64,000 bases of DNA from Pantoea cypripedii (GTDB lineage Bacteria > Pseudomonadota > Gammaproteobacteria > Enterobacterales > Enterobacteriaceae), in NCBI RefSeq assembly GCF_002095535.1, contig NZ_MLJI01000002.1, positions 939,786 through 1,003,785 on the forward strand, written 5' to 3'. A program made the translations under genes and the position numbers. Positions 18,231 to 26,720 of the stretch are shown here, in pieces. Under the pieces are notes generated by a model that did not search any database, was not told the origin of the DNA, and saw only the letters and a list, made by a program, of their open reading frames with translations. How positions within the stretch are numbered: position 1 is the stretch's first letter; every line of letters begins with the position of its first letter.

Positions 18231-18268
18231 ATCCGCGTGCCTGATTTTCCCACGTAGTGATAAGCACA

Positions 18269-18288
18269 GGGTAGCTTTTTAGCTACCC
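18269..18288. terminator. Hairpin between dinB-like and MBL-fold genes
   Basis: GGGTAGCT pairs perfectly with AGCTACCC around TTTT. It lies between two convergent genes (stops at 18230 and 18300) and could serve as a bidirectional terminator, though no T run follows. Confidence 0.4.
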
Positions 18289-18299
18289 AGATGTCCGCT

Positions 18300-18476
18300 T
18301 CACAGCCCCAAACAGGCGATATATTTTTCGCCTGAACAACGCACGATATCCCCCGCATTTTCCGTGATATTCCTTCCTTCAAACGCACCATAAAGTTTTG
18401 CAAACTTCACGGCACTCAGGCGCTGCGTAATATCCCGGACCATCGCTGCCGGTAACGGAAGCATGTTGGGGTAACT
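18300..18476 (-). pseudogene. MBL-fold metallo-hydrolase, 3' part (split by IS66)
   Basis: This stretch reads SYPNMLPLPAAMVRDITQRL, then SAVKFAKLYGAFEGRNITENAG, and ends at TGA 18300-18302. It continues the N-terminal part at 20923-21548: both share SYP over the 8-bp duplication GGGTAACT (18469-18476 and 20923-20930). Removing the IS66 element and one copy of the repeat restores a continuous protein of about 267 residues. Confidence 0.85.
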
Positions 18477-18561
18477 GTAAGCGTGCAGCCAGCACCGTCT
18501 GGTTAATTTCGCCTCTCCCTGTAATTTAAGCGTCCACTTATTCCGGTTAGGTGGACACCTG

Positions 18562-18957
18562 ATGACTGATTCTAAATCTCTGACACGCCAGCGCTACACG
18601 CCCGAATTTAAGCTGCGGCTGGTTCACATGGCGCTTAAAACCCTTGAGGAAAACGGCAGCGTTGCCGCCCTGGCGCGACAGCATAATGTTAACGACAACC
18701 TCCTCTTTAAATGGATGCGTCTCTGGAAAAATGAGGGCCGGGTCGCTACACCCCGGAGGCGTAAAACAAAAACACCAGCATTACCCGCGCTGGTACCGGT
18801 TCAGATAGTGCATCCTGTACCCGCTCAGGTACCGCTGCCTGATGCCACCGCAGACTGCATTATCCGGCTCCCGGGCGGGGAAATATCGCTCCATAACCCC
18901 ACTCCGGAGCAGCTCAGCGCGATGCTGGCGGCCATCATGCGCGGAGGACGTCCGTGA
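18562..18957 (+). CDS. tnpA: IS66 accessory protein TnpA
   Basis: A 131-residue helix-turn-helix protein (RYTPEFKLRLVHMALKTLEE; ALARQHNVNDNLLFKWMRLW), the IS3-orfA-like TnpA of IS66 elements. The C-terminal half carries the IRLPGGEISLHNPTPEQLSAML block. It overlaps tnpB by four bases, so the two are coupled. TnpA, TnpB and TnpC are all needed for IS66 transposition. Confidence 0.9.
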   Translation: MTDSKSLTRQRYTPEFKLRLVHMALKTLEENGSVAALARQHNVNDNLLFKWMRLWKNEGRVATPRRRKTKTPALPALVPVQIVHPVPAQVPLPDATADCIIRLPGGEISLHNPTPEQLSAMLAAIMRGGRP

Positions 18958-19301
18958 TAAACCTGCCATCCGGCACAAAAATCTGGCTGGTTGCGGGCAT
19001 CACCGACATGCGCAACGGCTTTAACGGCCTGGGCGCAAAGATCCAGACCGCCCTCAGAGATGACCCGATGTCCGGTCACGTCTTTATCTTCCGTGGGCGC
19101 AGCGGGAGCCAGGTCAAACTGCTCTGGTCCACCGGTGACGGTCTGTGCCTGCTGACCAAAAGGCTGGAGCGTGGTCGCTTCGCCTGGCCGTCGGCCCGCG
19201 ACGGCAAAGTGTTCCTCACACCCGCTCAACTGGCCATGTTGCTGGAAGGCATCGACTGGCGGCAGCCAAAGCGCCTGCTGTCGCCCCTCACGCTGCTGTA
19301 A
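18954..19301 (+). CDS. tnpB: IS66 accessory protein TnpB (IS66 Orf2)
   Basis: A 115-residue protein with the near-invariant IS66 Orf2 sequence: LVAGITDMRNGFNGLGAKIQ, GHVFIFRGRSGSQVKLLWSTGDG and FAWPSARDGKVFLTPAQLAMLLEGIDWR. It overlaps tnpA by four bases and lies 30 bp before tnpC. It is unrelated to the TnpB nuclease of IS200/IS605. Its molecular role is not established, but the gene is intact. Confidence 0.9.
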   Translation: MINLPSGTKIWLVAGITDMRNGFNGLGAKIQTALRDDPMSGHVFIFRGRSGSQVKLLWSTGDGLCLLTKRLERGRFAWPSARDGKVFLTPAQLAMLLEGIDWRQPKRLLSPLTLL

Positions 19302-19331
19302 TCCTGGTCACCCCGCGGGCAACCTGGTAGC

Positions 19332-20879
19332 ATGCCCGCCATGAACGAATCTCTTCCCGACGACATCGCCCTTCTTAAACAGCGCCTGGCTGAACAGGAG
19401 GCGCTGAACCGCCTCCTGCAGGCGAGGCTGGATGAGCGCGAGCGCGAAGTTGACTACCTGCAGGCGCAACTGGATAAGCTGCGCCGCATGAACTTTGGCA
19501 GCCGCTCTGAAAAGGTGGCGAAGCGCATCGCGCAGATAGAAGCCCGTCTCACCGCCATGCAGAAGGACAGCGACGAGCGTACCGGTCGCGTGGACGACCC
19601 GCCGGTGCCACGGCCGCTGCGGCAGACCCGCACGCGCAAACCGTTCCCTGAATCCCTGCCGCGCGATGAAAAACGGCTTAAACCCGCTGAAAGCTGCTGC
19701 CCGGACTGCGGCGGCGCGCTGTCGTACCTGGGCGAAGACGTAGCAGAGCAGCTGGAGCTGATGCGAAGCCGGTTCCGCGTTATCCGCACCGTGCGGGAAA
19801 AGCACGCCTGCAGAAAGTGCGACCGCATCGTGCAGGCCCCCGCACCGTCGCGTCCTGTCGAGCGTGGCATCGCCGGGCCGGGTCTGCTGGCGCGGGTGCT
19901 GACGTCGAAGTACGCGGAGCACACGCCGCTGAACCGGCAGTCGGAGATATACGAACGTCAGGGCGTCACGTTGGGTCGTTCGCTGCTGTCGGGGTGGGTT
20001 GACGCGTGCTGCCAGCTGCTGTCACCGCTGGATGAAGCCCTGCAGCGCTACGTGCTGACGGACGGTAAGCTGCACGCCGATGATACGCCGGTCCCGGTGC
20101 TGCTGCCGGGCAATGGCAAAACGAAAACGGGCCGGCTGTGGACCTACGTGCGTGATGACCGCAACGCGGGCTCGGCGATGGCGCCGGCAGTGTGGTTCGC
20201 GTACTCGCCGGACCGCAAAGGGATGCACCCGCAGTCGCACCTTGCGGGGTTCAGCGGGGTGCTGCAGGCGGACGCGTACGCCGGGTTCAACGAGCTGTAC
20301 CGCGAAGGCCAAATAAAGGAAGCGGCGTGCCGGGCGCACGCGCGGCGTAAAATCCACGACGTTCACGTCCGGACGCCGTCTGACACCACGACTGAAGCGC
20401 TGCACCGTATCGGGGAACTGTACGCTGTTGAAGCCGGTATCCGGGGCAAAAGCGCATCGGAACGTCTGGCCGCGCGGCAGGAAAAAACGGTGCCTCTGCT
20501 GACCGCACTGGAAGGATGGCTGCGGGAGAAGCAGAAAACGCTGTCACGACACTCGGAACTGTCAAAGGCGTTCGCTTACGCGCTCAATCAGTGGGATGCG
20601 CTGAAATACTATGCGAGCGACGGCTGGTCGGAGGCTGACAACAATATCGCGGAAAACGCGCTACGGACGGTGAGTCTGGGGCGGAAAAATTACCTGTTCT
20701 TCGGCTCGGATCACGGCGGCGATCGTGGCGCGCAGCTGTATGGGTTAATCGGGAGCTGCCGGTTAAACGGCATCGATCCTGAACGTTATCTTCGCCATGT
20801 GCTGTCGGTAATCGCCGACTGGCCGGTCAATCGCGTCGGTGAGTTACTGCCGTGGCGCGTCACCCTGCCCGGGGAATAA
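19332..20879 (+). CDS. tnpC: IS66 family transposase TnpC
   Basis: A 515-residue DDE transposase. Residues 10-60 are a coiled coil rich in leucine and glutamate, followed by a zinc-binding segment (ESCCPDCGGALSYLGEDV; HACRKCDRIVQAPAP). The catalytic core shows LHADDTPVPVLLPG, LQADAYAGFNELY and SDGWSEADNNIAENALR. The start may also be the ATG at 19341. The length is normal for IS66 TnpC and no disruption is seen. Confidence 0.9.
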   Translation: MPAMNESLPDDIALLKQRLAEQEALNRLLQARLDEREREVDYLQAQLDKLRRMNFGSRSEKVAKRIAQIEARLTAMQKDSDERTGRVDDPPVPRPLRQTRTRKPFPESLPRDEKRLKPAESCCPDCGGALSYLGEDVAEQLELMRSRFRVIRTVREKHACRKCDRIVQAPAPSRPVERGIAGPGLLARVLTSKYAEHTPLNRQSEIYERQGVTLGRSLLSGWVDACCQLLSPLDEALQRYVLTDGKLHADDTPVPVLLPGNGKTKTGRLWTYVRDDRNAGSAMAPAVWFAYSPDRKGMHPQSHLAGFSGVLQADAYAGFNELYREGQIKEAACRAHARRKIHDVHVRTPSDTTTEALHRIGELYAVEAGIRGKSASERLAARQEKTVPLLTALEGWLREKQKTLSRHSELSKAFAYALNQWDALKYYASDGWSEADNNIAENALRTVSLGRKNYLFFGSDHGGDRGAQLYGLIGSCRLNGIDPERYLRHVLSVIADWPVNRVGELLPWRVTLPGE

Positions 20880-20922
20880 TCTCCGGATCATCCTGTCAAT
20901 ACGGCTCTCGCTGTACGCTTAC

Positions 20923-21548
20923 GGGTAACTCCACAGAAAGGAGACGGCATTCGCGCCAGGTGCGACCTGAACGGTGTCCCCGCCAAGCAGTATCCCTTCA
21001 CCCTGTGCCCAGTGCAGCACGCAGCTGCCTGCGAAGTGCCCACCGAGATGCATAACAGTAACGTCAGCAGTCAGTTTAATGGCGTCGCCTTCCCAAGGCC
21101 TGATGTAGGGGCTGTCGCGCATGATCCACTGCTGATCGCTGGCGTGCAGGTAAACCGGGGCATCGAACTCAGCTGCCCATTCCTGCATGGTGGTATAGAA
21201 ATGCGGATGTGATATGGCGATGGCTTTGAGCCCACCCAGTGTGGAAATTAACGTTTTCGTGGCGTCGTCGAGCGTGGCAATGCAATCCCACAGAATATTC
21301 CCTTCTGCTGTTCTCAGCAGGAATGCGCGTTGACCAATCGCGAATTCAGGCACGGTGGTGATGCTAAAGAGACTGGCTTCATGTTGTTGCCACTTATTGG
21401 TGTGTGAGGCAAGGAGGCCGGGTAAATCGATCCATTGTTGTCCGGTTGCAGGCACAAACTGCCGTGCATCTTCGCAGATTTTACACTGCCTCGGAGGCGT
21501 TCCGGCGGTCGCATAGGATGTTCCGCAGGCTTTGCATAAGGTGATCAT
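20923..21548 (-). pseudogene. MBL-fold metallo-hydrolase, 5' part (split by IS66)
   Basis: The first 208 residues of a metallo-beta-lactamase-fold protein. Residues 4-25 hold a C-x2-C...C-x2-C zinc ribbon (LCKACGTSYA...QCKIC). Metal ligands follow in AISHPHFYTTMQEW, MHLGGHFAGSCVLHW and LGGDTVQV. The frame runs into the IS66 end right after FLWSYP. The remaining 58 codons are at 18300-18476. The physiological substrate is unknown; close relatives are usually annotated only as MBL-fold hydrolases. Confidence 0.85.
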
Positions 21549-21891
21549 TACGTCGTCCTCTCTGTCTCATCGGTATCCAATCAACATGGCATATCAGCGC
21601 ACCAGGGTGTGCCGGTTAGTGCTGCTTTTTCGTCCGATGTTCGTTATCCACCTGACCAGAAAACCGACTTTATAAGGCGAGCGAAACGCTGAGGCGGGAA
21701 ATATATGAGGGTATTGATATCGGATCTCGGGGCCGAAGTACCGAGATTACGCACAGACGGCTGTATGGATAACCAGTATACTATCAAAATTCTGCGATTC
21801 AATGTCATTTATTGAAAATTCCATCAGATCAAATGCATAGCAGAGTTTTCGTTAATAGCAGGTGAGCAGCATCCCAATCAAGGAGAAGGAC
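21549..21891. other. Intergenic stretch without recognisable genes
   Basis: This 343-bp stretch separates the MBL-fold gene start from the Rpn-type gene. No protein frame, RNA gene or clear hairpin terminator is seen. It should contain the promoters of both divergent genes; the AT-rich part around 21775-21850 is the likeliest place. Confidence 0.4.
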
Positions 21892-22818
21892 ATGTCGTAC
21901 ACGAAAGCCAGGAGAGGGAAAAAAGCCACCCCAACCCCGCATGACCTTGTATTTAAGCAGTTTCTGACGCATCCCGAGACCGCCCGGGATTTTATGCAGC
22001 TTCACCTTCCGGCAGAACTGAAGTCCGTCTGTGACTTCAAAACCCTTAAGCTGGAGTCAGGAAGTTTTGTTGAGGAAAACCTGCGTCCCTACTTTAGTGA
22101 TGTCGTTTACAGCCTGAAGACCACAACCGGTAATGATGGCTATGTGCATGTGCTTATCGAGCATCAGTCTTCCCCGGATAAACATATGGCCTTCAGGCTT
22201 CTCCGCTACGCAGTCGCAGCCATGCAACGCCACCTGGACGCCGGGCATAAAAAGCTTCCGCTGGTGATACCGGTATTGTTTTACACCGGAAAGCGCAGCC
22301 CTTATCCGTATTCAACCCGCTGGCTGGATGAATTTAGCGATCCGGTGCTGGCAGATAACCTCTATAACAAGGGTTTCCCGCTGGTTGATGTCACCGTCAT
22401 TCCTGATGCTGAAATCATGGGGCACCGCAGTATGGCGGCCCTGACTTTGATACAAAAACACATTCACCGGCGCGATCTGGCCGAGCTGCTGGATAATCTG
22501 GCTACGCTTTTGCAGACGGAGCCCATGACAGGACAGCAGTTTGTTTCGGTGATAAACTACGTTGCGCAGGCAGGCGAAACTTCAAACGCAGAAGCCTTTG
22601 TACGTAAACTGGCACAGCGAGTGCCGAACCACGAGGACGCACTGATGACTATCGCGGAACAGCTTAAACAGAAGGGCATCCAACTCGGTGAACAACGCGG
22701 AATCGAGAAAGGTAAACTTGAAGTCGCCCGTTATATGTTGCTGGACGGTATGGACCGCAGCACCGTCAAGAGAATGACCGGTCTGACCGAAGAACAGCTG
22801 TTGCAGATTAAGCACTAA
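21892..22818 (+). CDS. Rpn family recombination-promoting nuclease / putative transposase
   Basis: A 308-residue protein of the Rpn family (transposase_31). The opening TPHDLVFKQFLTHPETARDFM is the family hallmark. The PD-(D/E)xK nuclease residues are the aspartate in YFSDVVYSL (about residue 66) and the E-x-Q in LIEHQSSPDK (about residue 86). The C terminus has a helical stretch (RGIEKGKLEVARYMLL), as usual. Rpn proteins stimulate RecA-independent recombination in E. coli. ATG 21892 is chosen for its AAGGAGAAGG ribosome site. The gene ends 31 bp before a CTAGCTAGCTAG spacer. Confidence 0.85.
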   Translation: MSYTKARRGKKATPTPHDLVFKQFLTHPETARDFMQLHLPAELKSVCDFKTLKLESGSFVEENLRPYFSDVVYSLKTTTGNDGYVHVLIEHQSSPDKHMAFRLLRYAVAAMQRHLDAGHKKLPLVIPVLFYTGKRSPYPYSTRWLDEFSDPVLADNLYNKGFPLVDVTVIPDAEIMGHRSMAALTLIQKHIHRRDLAELLDNLATLLQTEPMTGQQFVSVINYVAQAGETSNAEAFVRKLAQRVPNHEDALMTIAEQLKQKGIQLGEQRGIEKGKLEVARYMLLDGMDRSTVKRMTGLTEEQLLQIKH

Positions 22819-22848
22819 TCCATATCTTGCCTCACGTATCAGAAGGTA

Positions 22849-22860
22849 CTAGCTAGCTAG
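22849..22860. other. CTAGCTAGCTAG six-frame stop spacer, second copy
   Basis: Identical 12-mer to those at 14402 and 52999. It separates the Rpn gene region from an istB fragment that has only its 3' end, consistent with a contig boundary. Confidence 0.7.
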
Positions 22861-22980
22861 ACCGTCATTGCCATCTTCCCCGGCAGAATATTCCTGTCGG
22901 CTAATATCCAGCTTCGTTTGCAGGTGTGTATTCCGATGATTTCGATCGTTCTTCTCACGCTGTTTTTACTTCTTTAGTTT

Positions 22981-23110
22981 TTAACTTGTCTGATCGGTTT
23001 GCGCGACTTTTCGCATCGATTCACCCCTGAGTTCAACCCGATGCCCGTTATGCAGAAGTTGCTCCATCAGCGCAGCTGCAACTGTGGGATTGCCCACCAG
23101 TTTGTATGGA
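22981..23110 (-). pseudogene. istB: IS21 family istB helper ATPase, 3' remnant
   Basis: On the minus strand the frame reads VTPYKLVGNPTVAAALMEQL, then LHNGHRVELRGESMRKVAQ, and stops at 22981. This matches the C-terminal end of IstB-type ATPases, where GDPTxADAxxDRLxHNAHRIxLxGESMRK is typical. The ATPase core and istA are absent. The nearby right edge of the IS110 element suggests that element inserted next to an already damaged IS21 copy. Confidence 0.6.
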
Positions 23111-23176
23111 GTGACCCCGCGCCCGTAGACAAATCTGCCCTATATTTTGAGCATAGCAACTGTCTATAGCCACTCA

Positions 23177-24145
<969 letters not shown>

Positions 24146-24212
24146 CTATACCCCTCCTTGCAAATACGATTTGAGGTTCGGACAACTGTTCGGGCTTCAG
24201 ATGGGCGGCTCA

Positions 24213-24276
24213 GCCTGTGCGTCAGTCGCTATGCTGCGGGCTTGAATAACCCCGTGAGGAATCGGACTACACAGGC
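24213..24276 (-). ncRNA. Candidate bridge RNA target-binding loop of IS110 element A
   Basis: On the minus strand, GCCTGTG (24270-24276) pairs with CACAGGC (24213-24219), closing a stem. Inside it a hairpin CGGG...CCCG (24251-24254 with 24237-24240) separates two unpaired strands. The 3' strand AGCATAGCGACTG (24223-24235) is complementary at 12 of 13 positions, plus one G-T wobble, to the sequence just past the element's 3' edge (23150-23162). The 5' strand CCGATTCCTCA (24255-24265) resembles the flank GCGGATTACT at the other edge. This matches the left and right target guides of IS110 bridge RNAs. Confidence 0.5.
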
Positions 24277-24333
24277 TTTACCAAATCTAAGCTCGTTAAT
24301 AGTAATCCGCTTTAGAGATACAAGGAGGAGTCT

Positions 24334-24618
24334 ATGGGCACACCACGATTTACCCCTGAGTTTAAGGAAGAAGCTGTCCGCCAGATCACCGAGCGGGGCT
24401 ATTCCGTCGCCGACGTTTCTGAACGCCTGGGCGTCTCACAGCATAGCCTCTACAAATGGGTTCGCTCCGTAAAACCTGATGCCAGCGGGCATCAGGCGCA
24501 GGACCGGCTGGATGCGCGAACGGAGATCCTCCGGCTGAAGGCGCAGCTCAGGCGTACTGAGGAAGAGCGCGATATCCTGAAAAAGGCGGCGCGGTACTTT
24601 GCAAGGGAGCCCGACTGA
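24334..24618 (+). CDS. IS3 family transposase OrfA
   Basis: A 94-residue helix-turn-helix protein (PRFTPEFKEEAVRQITERGYS; VSERLGVSQHSLYKWV) with a C-terminal leucine-zipper-like helix (RLKAQLRRTEEERDILKKAARYF). An AAGGAGG ribosome site precedes the ATG. In intact IS3 elements a -1 frameshift near the end joins it to OrfB. OrfA is intact, but OrfB is deleted and interrupted and the left terminal repeat is missing, so the element is dead. Confidence 0.9.
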   Translation: MGTPRFTPEFKEEAVRQITERGYSVADVSERLGVSQHSLYKWVRSVKPDASGHQAQDRLDARTEILRLKAQLRRTEEERDILKKAARYFAREPD

Positions 24619-24962
24619 AGTACCGCTTCATTAACGATCACCGTGATATCTGGTCGATCACCATGATGTGTCGGGTTCTGAAGGTCCCCCGTGGCGCACG
24701 GGGAAGGCCTTCACTGATTGCTCCGAACCGGGTACAGCGGGAGTTCACGGTTGTGCGACCCAACCAGGTCTGGGTGACGGATATCACTTACATACGGACA
24801 TGGCAGGGCTGGCTGTATCTTGCTGTGGTCATCGACCTGTTTGCCCGCAATGTGGTGGGCTGGTCAATGAAGCCGACACTGTCGCGCGAACTGGCGCTGG
24901 ATGCGCTCCTGATGGCTGTCTGGCGGCGCAGGCCTACAGAGACAGTTATCGTGCATAGTGAT
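24615..24962 (+). pseudogene. IS3 family transposase OrfB, 5' part (internal deletion)
   Basis: It begins LKYRFINDHRDIWSITMMCRVL in the frame overlapping OrfA, then jumps from KVPRG to RGRPSLIAPNRVQREFTV. Related OrfB proteins have about 65 more residues here (the SYGYRR region), so around 200 bp are deleted in frame. The DDE core follows: PNQVWVTDITYIRTWQGWLYL with the first D, and IVHSD with the second D at the IS110 insertion point. The 3' part resumes at 26347. Confidence 0.85.
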
Positions 24963-25050
24963 AGTAATAATTCCGGTGTCAGTTTTCATCCTTGCGCTGT
25001 TTGCTGTCTGAGCAGATTGATGTGATTACTGATGCAGTGAAGAACTTCCC

Positions 25051-25195
25051 GCATCCTGACTCACACAGCGATCGACCTTTTGTGTCCTGCCCTGGACTCG
25101 TCGGTTGCCGGAAGCATCTTCATGCGAGGCATCTCCTCACCGGTACGCGTGACTCAAGAAGGGCCTGACGGCGTGTCTCTTTACTGTCCTGTCCG
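25051..25195 (+). ncRNA. Candidate bridge RNA of IS110 element B with target and donor loops
   Basis: Two loops share one plan: GAC, 13 nt, GAC-hairpin-GTC, 13 nt, GTC. The first loop (25056-25104, outer stem CTGAC/GTCGG) has strands TCACACAGCGATC and CTGCCCTGGACTC. The second strand is complementary over 11 nt to the right insertion junction (26344-26354), and CACAGCGAT matches the left flank CATAGTGAT at 7 of 9. The second loop (25151-25193) has TCAAGAAGGGCCT and TCTTTACTGTCCT; AGAAGGGC equals the element's right end (26336-26343) and TTACT pairs with its left end AGTAA (24963-24967). This fits target- and donor-binding loops. Confidence 0.7.
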
Positions 25196-25244
25196 GGTTA
25201 TCTGTCTGGAGATTCAATTATGTCGTCCTGACAGGTGACCAGCC

Positions 25245-26330
25245 ATGAATGATGAAAATATTGATGCCACTGCTTCTGCCATTGTTGGTGGTGTAGATAC
25301 GCATAAAGACCTGCACGTTGCTGCTGTAGTTAATCAACATAACAAAATCCTCGGTACGGAGTATTTCTCCACAACACGACAGGGCTACCGCCAGATGCTG
25401 GCATGGATGGCCACTTTTGGCTCAGTACAGCGAATTGGTGTTGAGTGCACAGGCACCTACGGCTCAGGACTACTGCGTTATTTACTCAAAGCCGGAGTAG
25501 AAGTGCTTGAGGTAACGACACCAGACCGCATGGAGCGACATAAGCGTGGTAAAAGCAACACGATTGATGCAGAGTGCGCTGCTCATGCCGCCTTCGCGAG
25601 AATACGGACAGTCACTCCAAAAACACGGGTTGGCATGATTGAGTCTCTGCGGGTGCTAAAAACCTGTCGAAAAACAGCGATATCAGCCCGTAGAGTCGCG
25701 CTCCAGATTATTCATTCCAATATTGTCTCTGCGCCAGATGAACTGCGTGAACAGCTCAGAAATATGACGCGCATGCAGCTTATCAGAACACTGGGATCCT
25801 GGAGGCCAGATGCCAGTGAATACCGCAATGTTACGAACGTTTATCGCATTGCATTAAAATCTCTGGCCCGACGCGATCTCGAGTTACATGACGAAATCGC
25901 TGATCTGGATGTCATGATTGCGGCAATTGTTGACGAGCTGGCGCCTGAGCTGATTAAACGTAATGCCATTGGATACGAAAGCGCTTCGCAGTTGCTGATC
26001 ACTGCCGGAGACAATCCCCAACGACTACGATCAGAATCAGGTTTTGCAGCACTGTGTGGTGTCAGCCCAGTTCCTGTCTCCTCTGGGAAAACGAACCGTT
26101 ACCGACTTAACCGGGGCGGAGATCGTGCTGCGAATAGTGCTCTTCACATCATCGCCATCGGTCGATTACGAACTGATGAAAAAACCAGGAAGTATGTAGA
26201 CAGGCGAGTAGCTGAAGGACATACAAAAATGGAAGCAATACGCTGCCTGAAGCGTTATATCTCACGCGAAGTTTATACATTACTGCGTAATCAAAACAGG
26301 CAGGTCAGCAGCATCCCGATAACGGCTTGA
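25245..26330 (+). CDS. IS110 family transposase (element B)
   Basis: A 361-residue DEDD recombinase, different from element A. Catalytic residues are D18 (GGVDTHKDLH), the glutamate in GVECTGTYG and the aspartate/glutamate in SNTIDAECAAHAA. The C-terminal Tnp20 domain has ASQLLITAGDNPQRLRSESGF, AALCGVSPVPVSSG and RGGDRAANSALHIIAIGR with the candidate catalytic serine. The frame is intact, so with its leader RNA the element could be active. Confidence 0.9.
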   Translation: MNDENIDATASAIVGGVDTHKDLHVAAVVNQHNKILGTEYFSTTRQGYRQMLAWMATFGSVQRIGVECTGTYGSGLLRYLLKAGVEVLEVTTPDRMERHKRGKSNTIDAECAAHAAFARIRTVTPKTRVGMIESLRVLKTCRKTAISARRVALQIIHSNIVSAPDELREQLRNMTRMQLIRTLGSWRPDASEYRNVTNVYRIALKSLARRDLELHDEIADLDVMIAAIVDELAPELIKRNAIGYESASQLLITAGDNPQRLRSESGFAALCGVSPVPVSSGKTNRYRLNRGGDRAANSALHIIAIGRLRTDEKTRKYVDRRVAEGHTKMEAIRCLKRYISREVYTLLRNQNRQVSSIPITA

Positions 26331-26346
26331 CTCTTAGAAGGGCGTC

Positions 26347-26625
26347 CAGGGCAGTCAGTACGGCAGCGATGACTGGCGGCGGTTCTGCCAGGCCAATAAC
26401 CTGTCACCGAGCATGAGCCGTCGTGGCAACTGCTGGGATAATGCGGTGGCAGAGTCGTTCTTCAGCTCGCTGAAAAAAGAGCGCATCAGAAAGCGGATAT
26501 ACAAAACCCGGGACATGGCCCGGGCTGATATCTTTGATTATATCGAAGTGTTCTACAACCGGACCCGGCGCCACAGCCACCTGGGAGGCGTCAGTCCGGA
26601 GGCCTTCGAAAAGGCCTCACCGTGA
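26347..26625 (+). pseudogene. IS3 family transposase OrfB, 3' part
   Basis: The frame reads QGSQYGSDDWRRFCQANNLS, then SMSRRGNCWDNAVAESFFSS, and ends YNRTRRHSHLGGVSPEAFE. It contains the catalytic glutamate (AESFF) and completes the DDE core begun at 24615. It is separated from that part only by IS110 element B. The IS3 right end should lie within the next 40 bp, but no inverted repeat partner is available because the left end is missing. Confidence 0.9.
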
Positions 26626-26660
26626 GGACAGCGAATGTCTACGGGAGCAGGGTCACTCCA

Positions 26661-26720
26661 AGCGGCTTAGGTTCGGCTCAGTGAAGTGGGGTCAGTTCAT
26701 TTGAGGCGAGGAGCAGTCAA
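26661..26720 (+). repeat. IS200/IS605 right-end relic
   Basis: The blocks GCGGCTTAGGTT, GGCTC and GTGAAGTGGG, then GGAGCAGTCAA, match in order the end of the tnpB at 53511-53575, where GCGGCTTAG is the last codons and stop of tnpB. The hairpin between the blocks is degraded. This is the 3' tip of a second IS605-type copy, truncated by the IS3 element on its left. Confidence 0.6.

Larger units (their letters stand above)
18477..20922 (+). mobile_element. IS66 family insertion sequence, complete, with 8-bp target duplication
   Basis: A 2446-bp element. Its ends are imperfect inverted repeats beginning GTAAGCGTGCAG (left) and, on the opposite strand, GTAAGCGTACAG (right). It is flanked by the direct repeat GGGTAACT (18469-18476, 20923-20930), matching the 8-bp duplication known for IS66. 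Inside are the three standard genes tnpA, tnpB and tnpC, all with open frames, so the element looks functional. It interrupts an MBL-fold gene and appears recent, as the duplication is perfect. Confidence 0.9.
24963..26346 (+). mobile_element. IS110 family element B, inserted in the HSDQGSQY motif of an IS3 OrfB
   Basis: The flanking IS3 frame is IVHSD (ending 24962) and QGSQYGSDDWRRFC (from 26347). Joining them restores the motif, so the inserted piece is 1384 bp give or take two bases at the core. It contains a 282-nt 5' leader, a 361-codon transposase and a 16-nt 3' tail, which places it in the IS110 subgroup with an upstream bridge RNA. No terminal inverted repeats or target duplication are seen, as known for IS110. 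Confidence 0.85.

Noticed and set aside
19308..20565. Long minus-strand frames across IS66 tnpC
   Set aside because: They are shadows of the GC-rich tnpC gene, rich in Arg and Ala, without ribosome sites or motifs.
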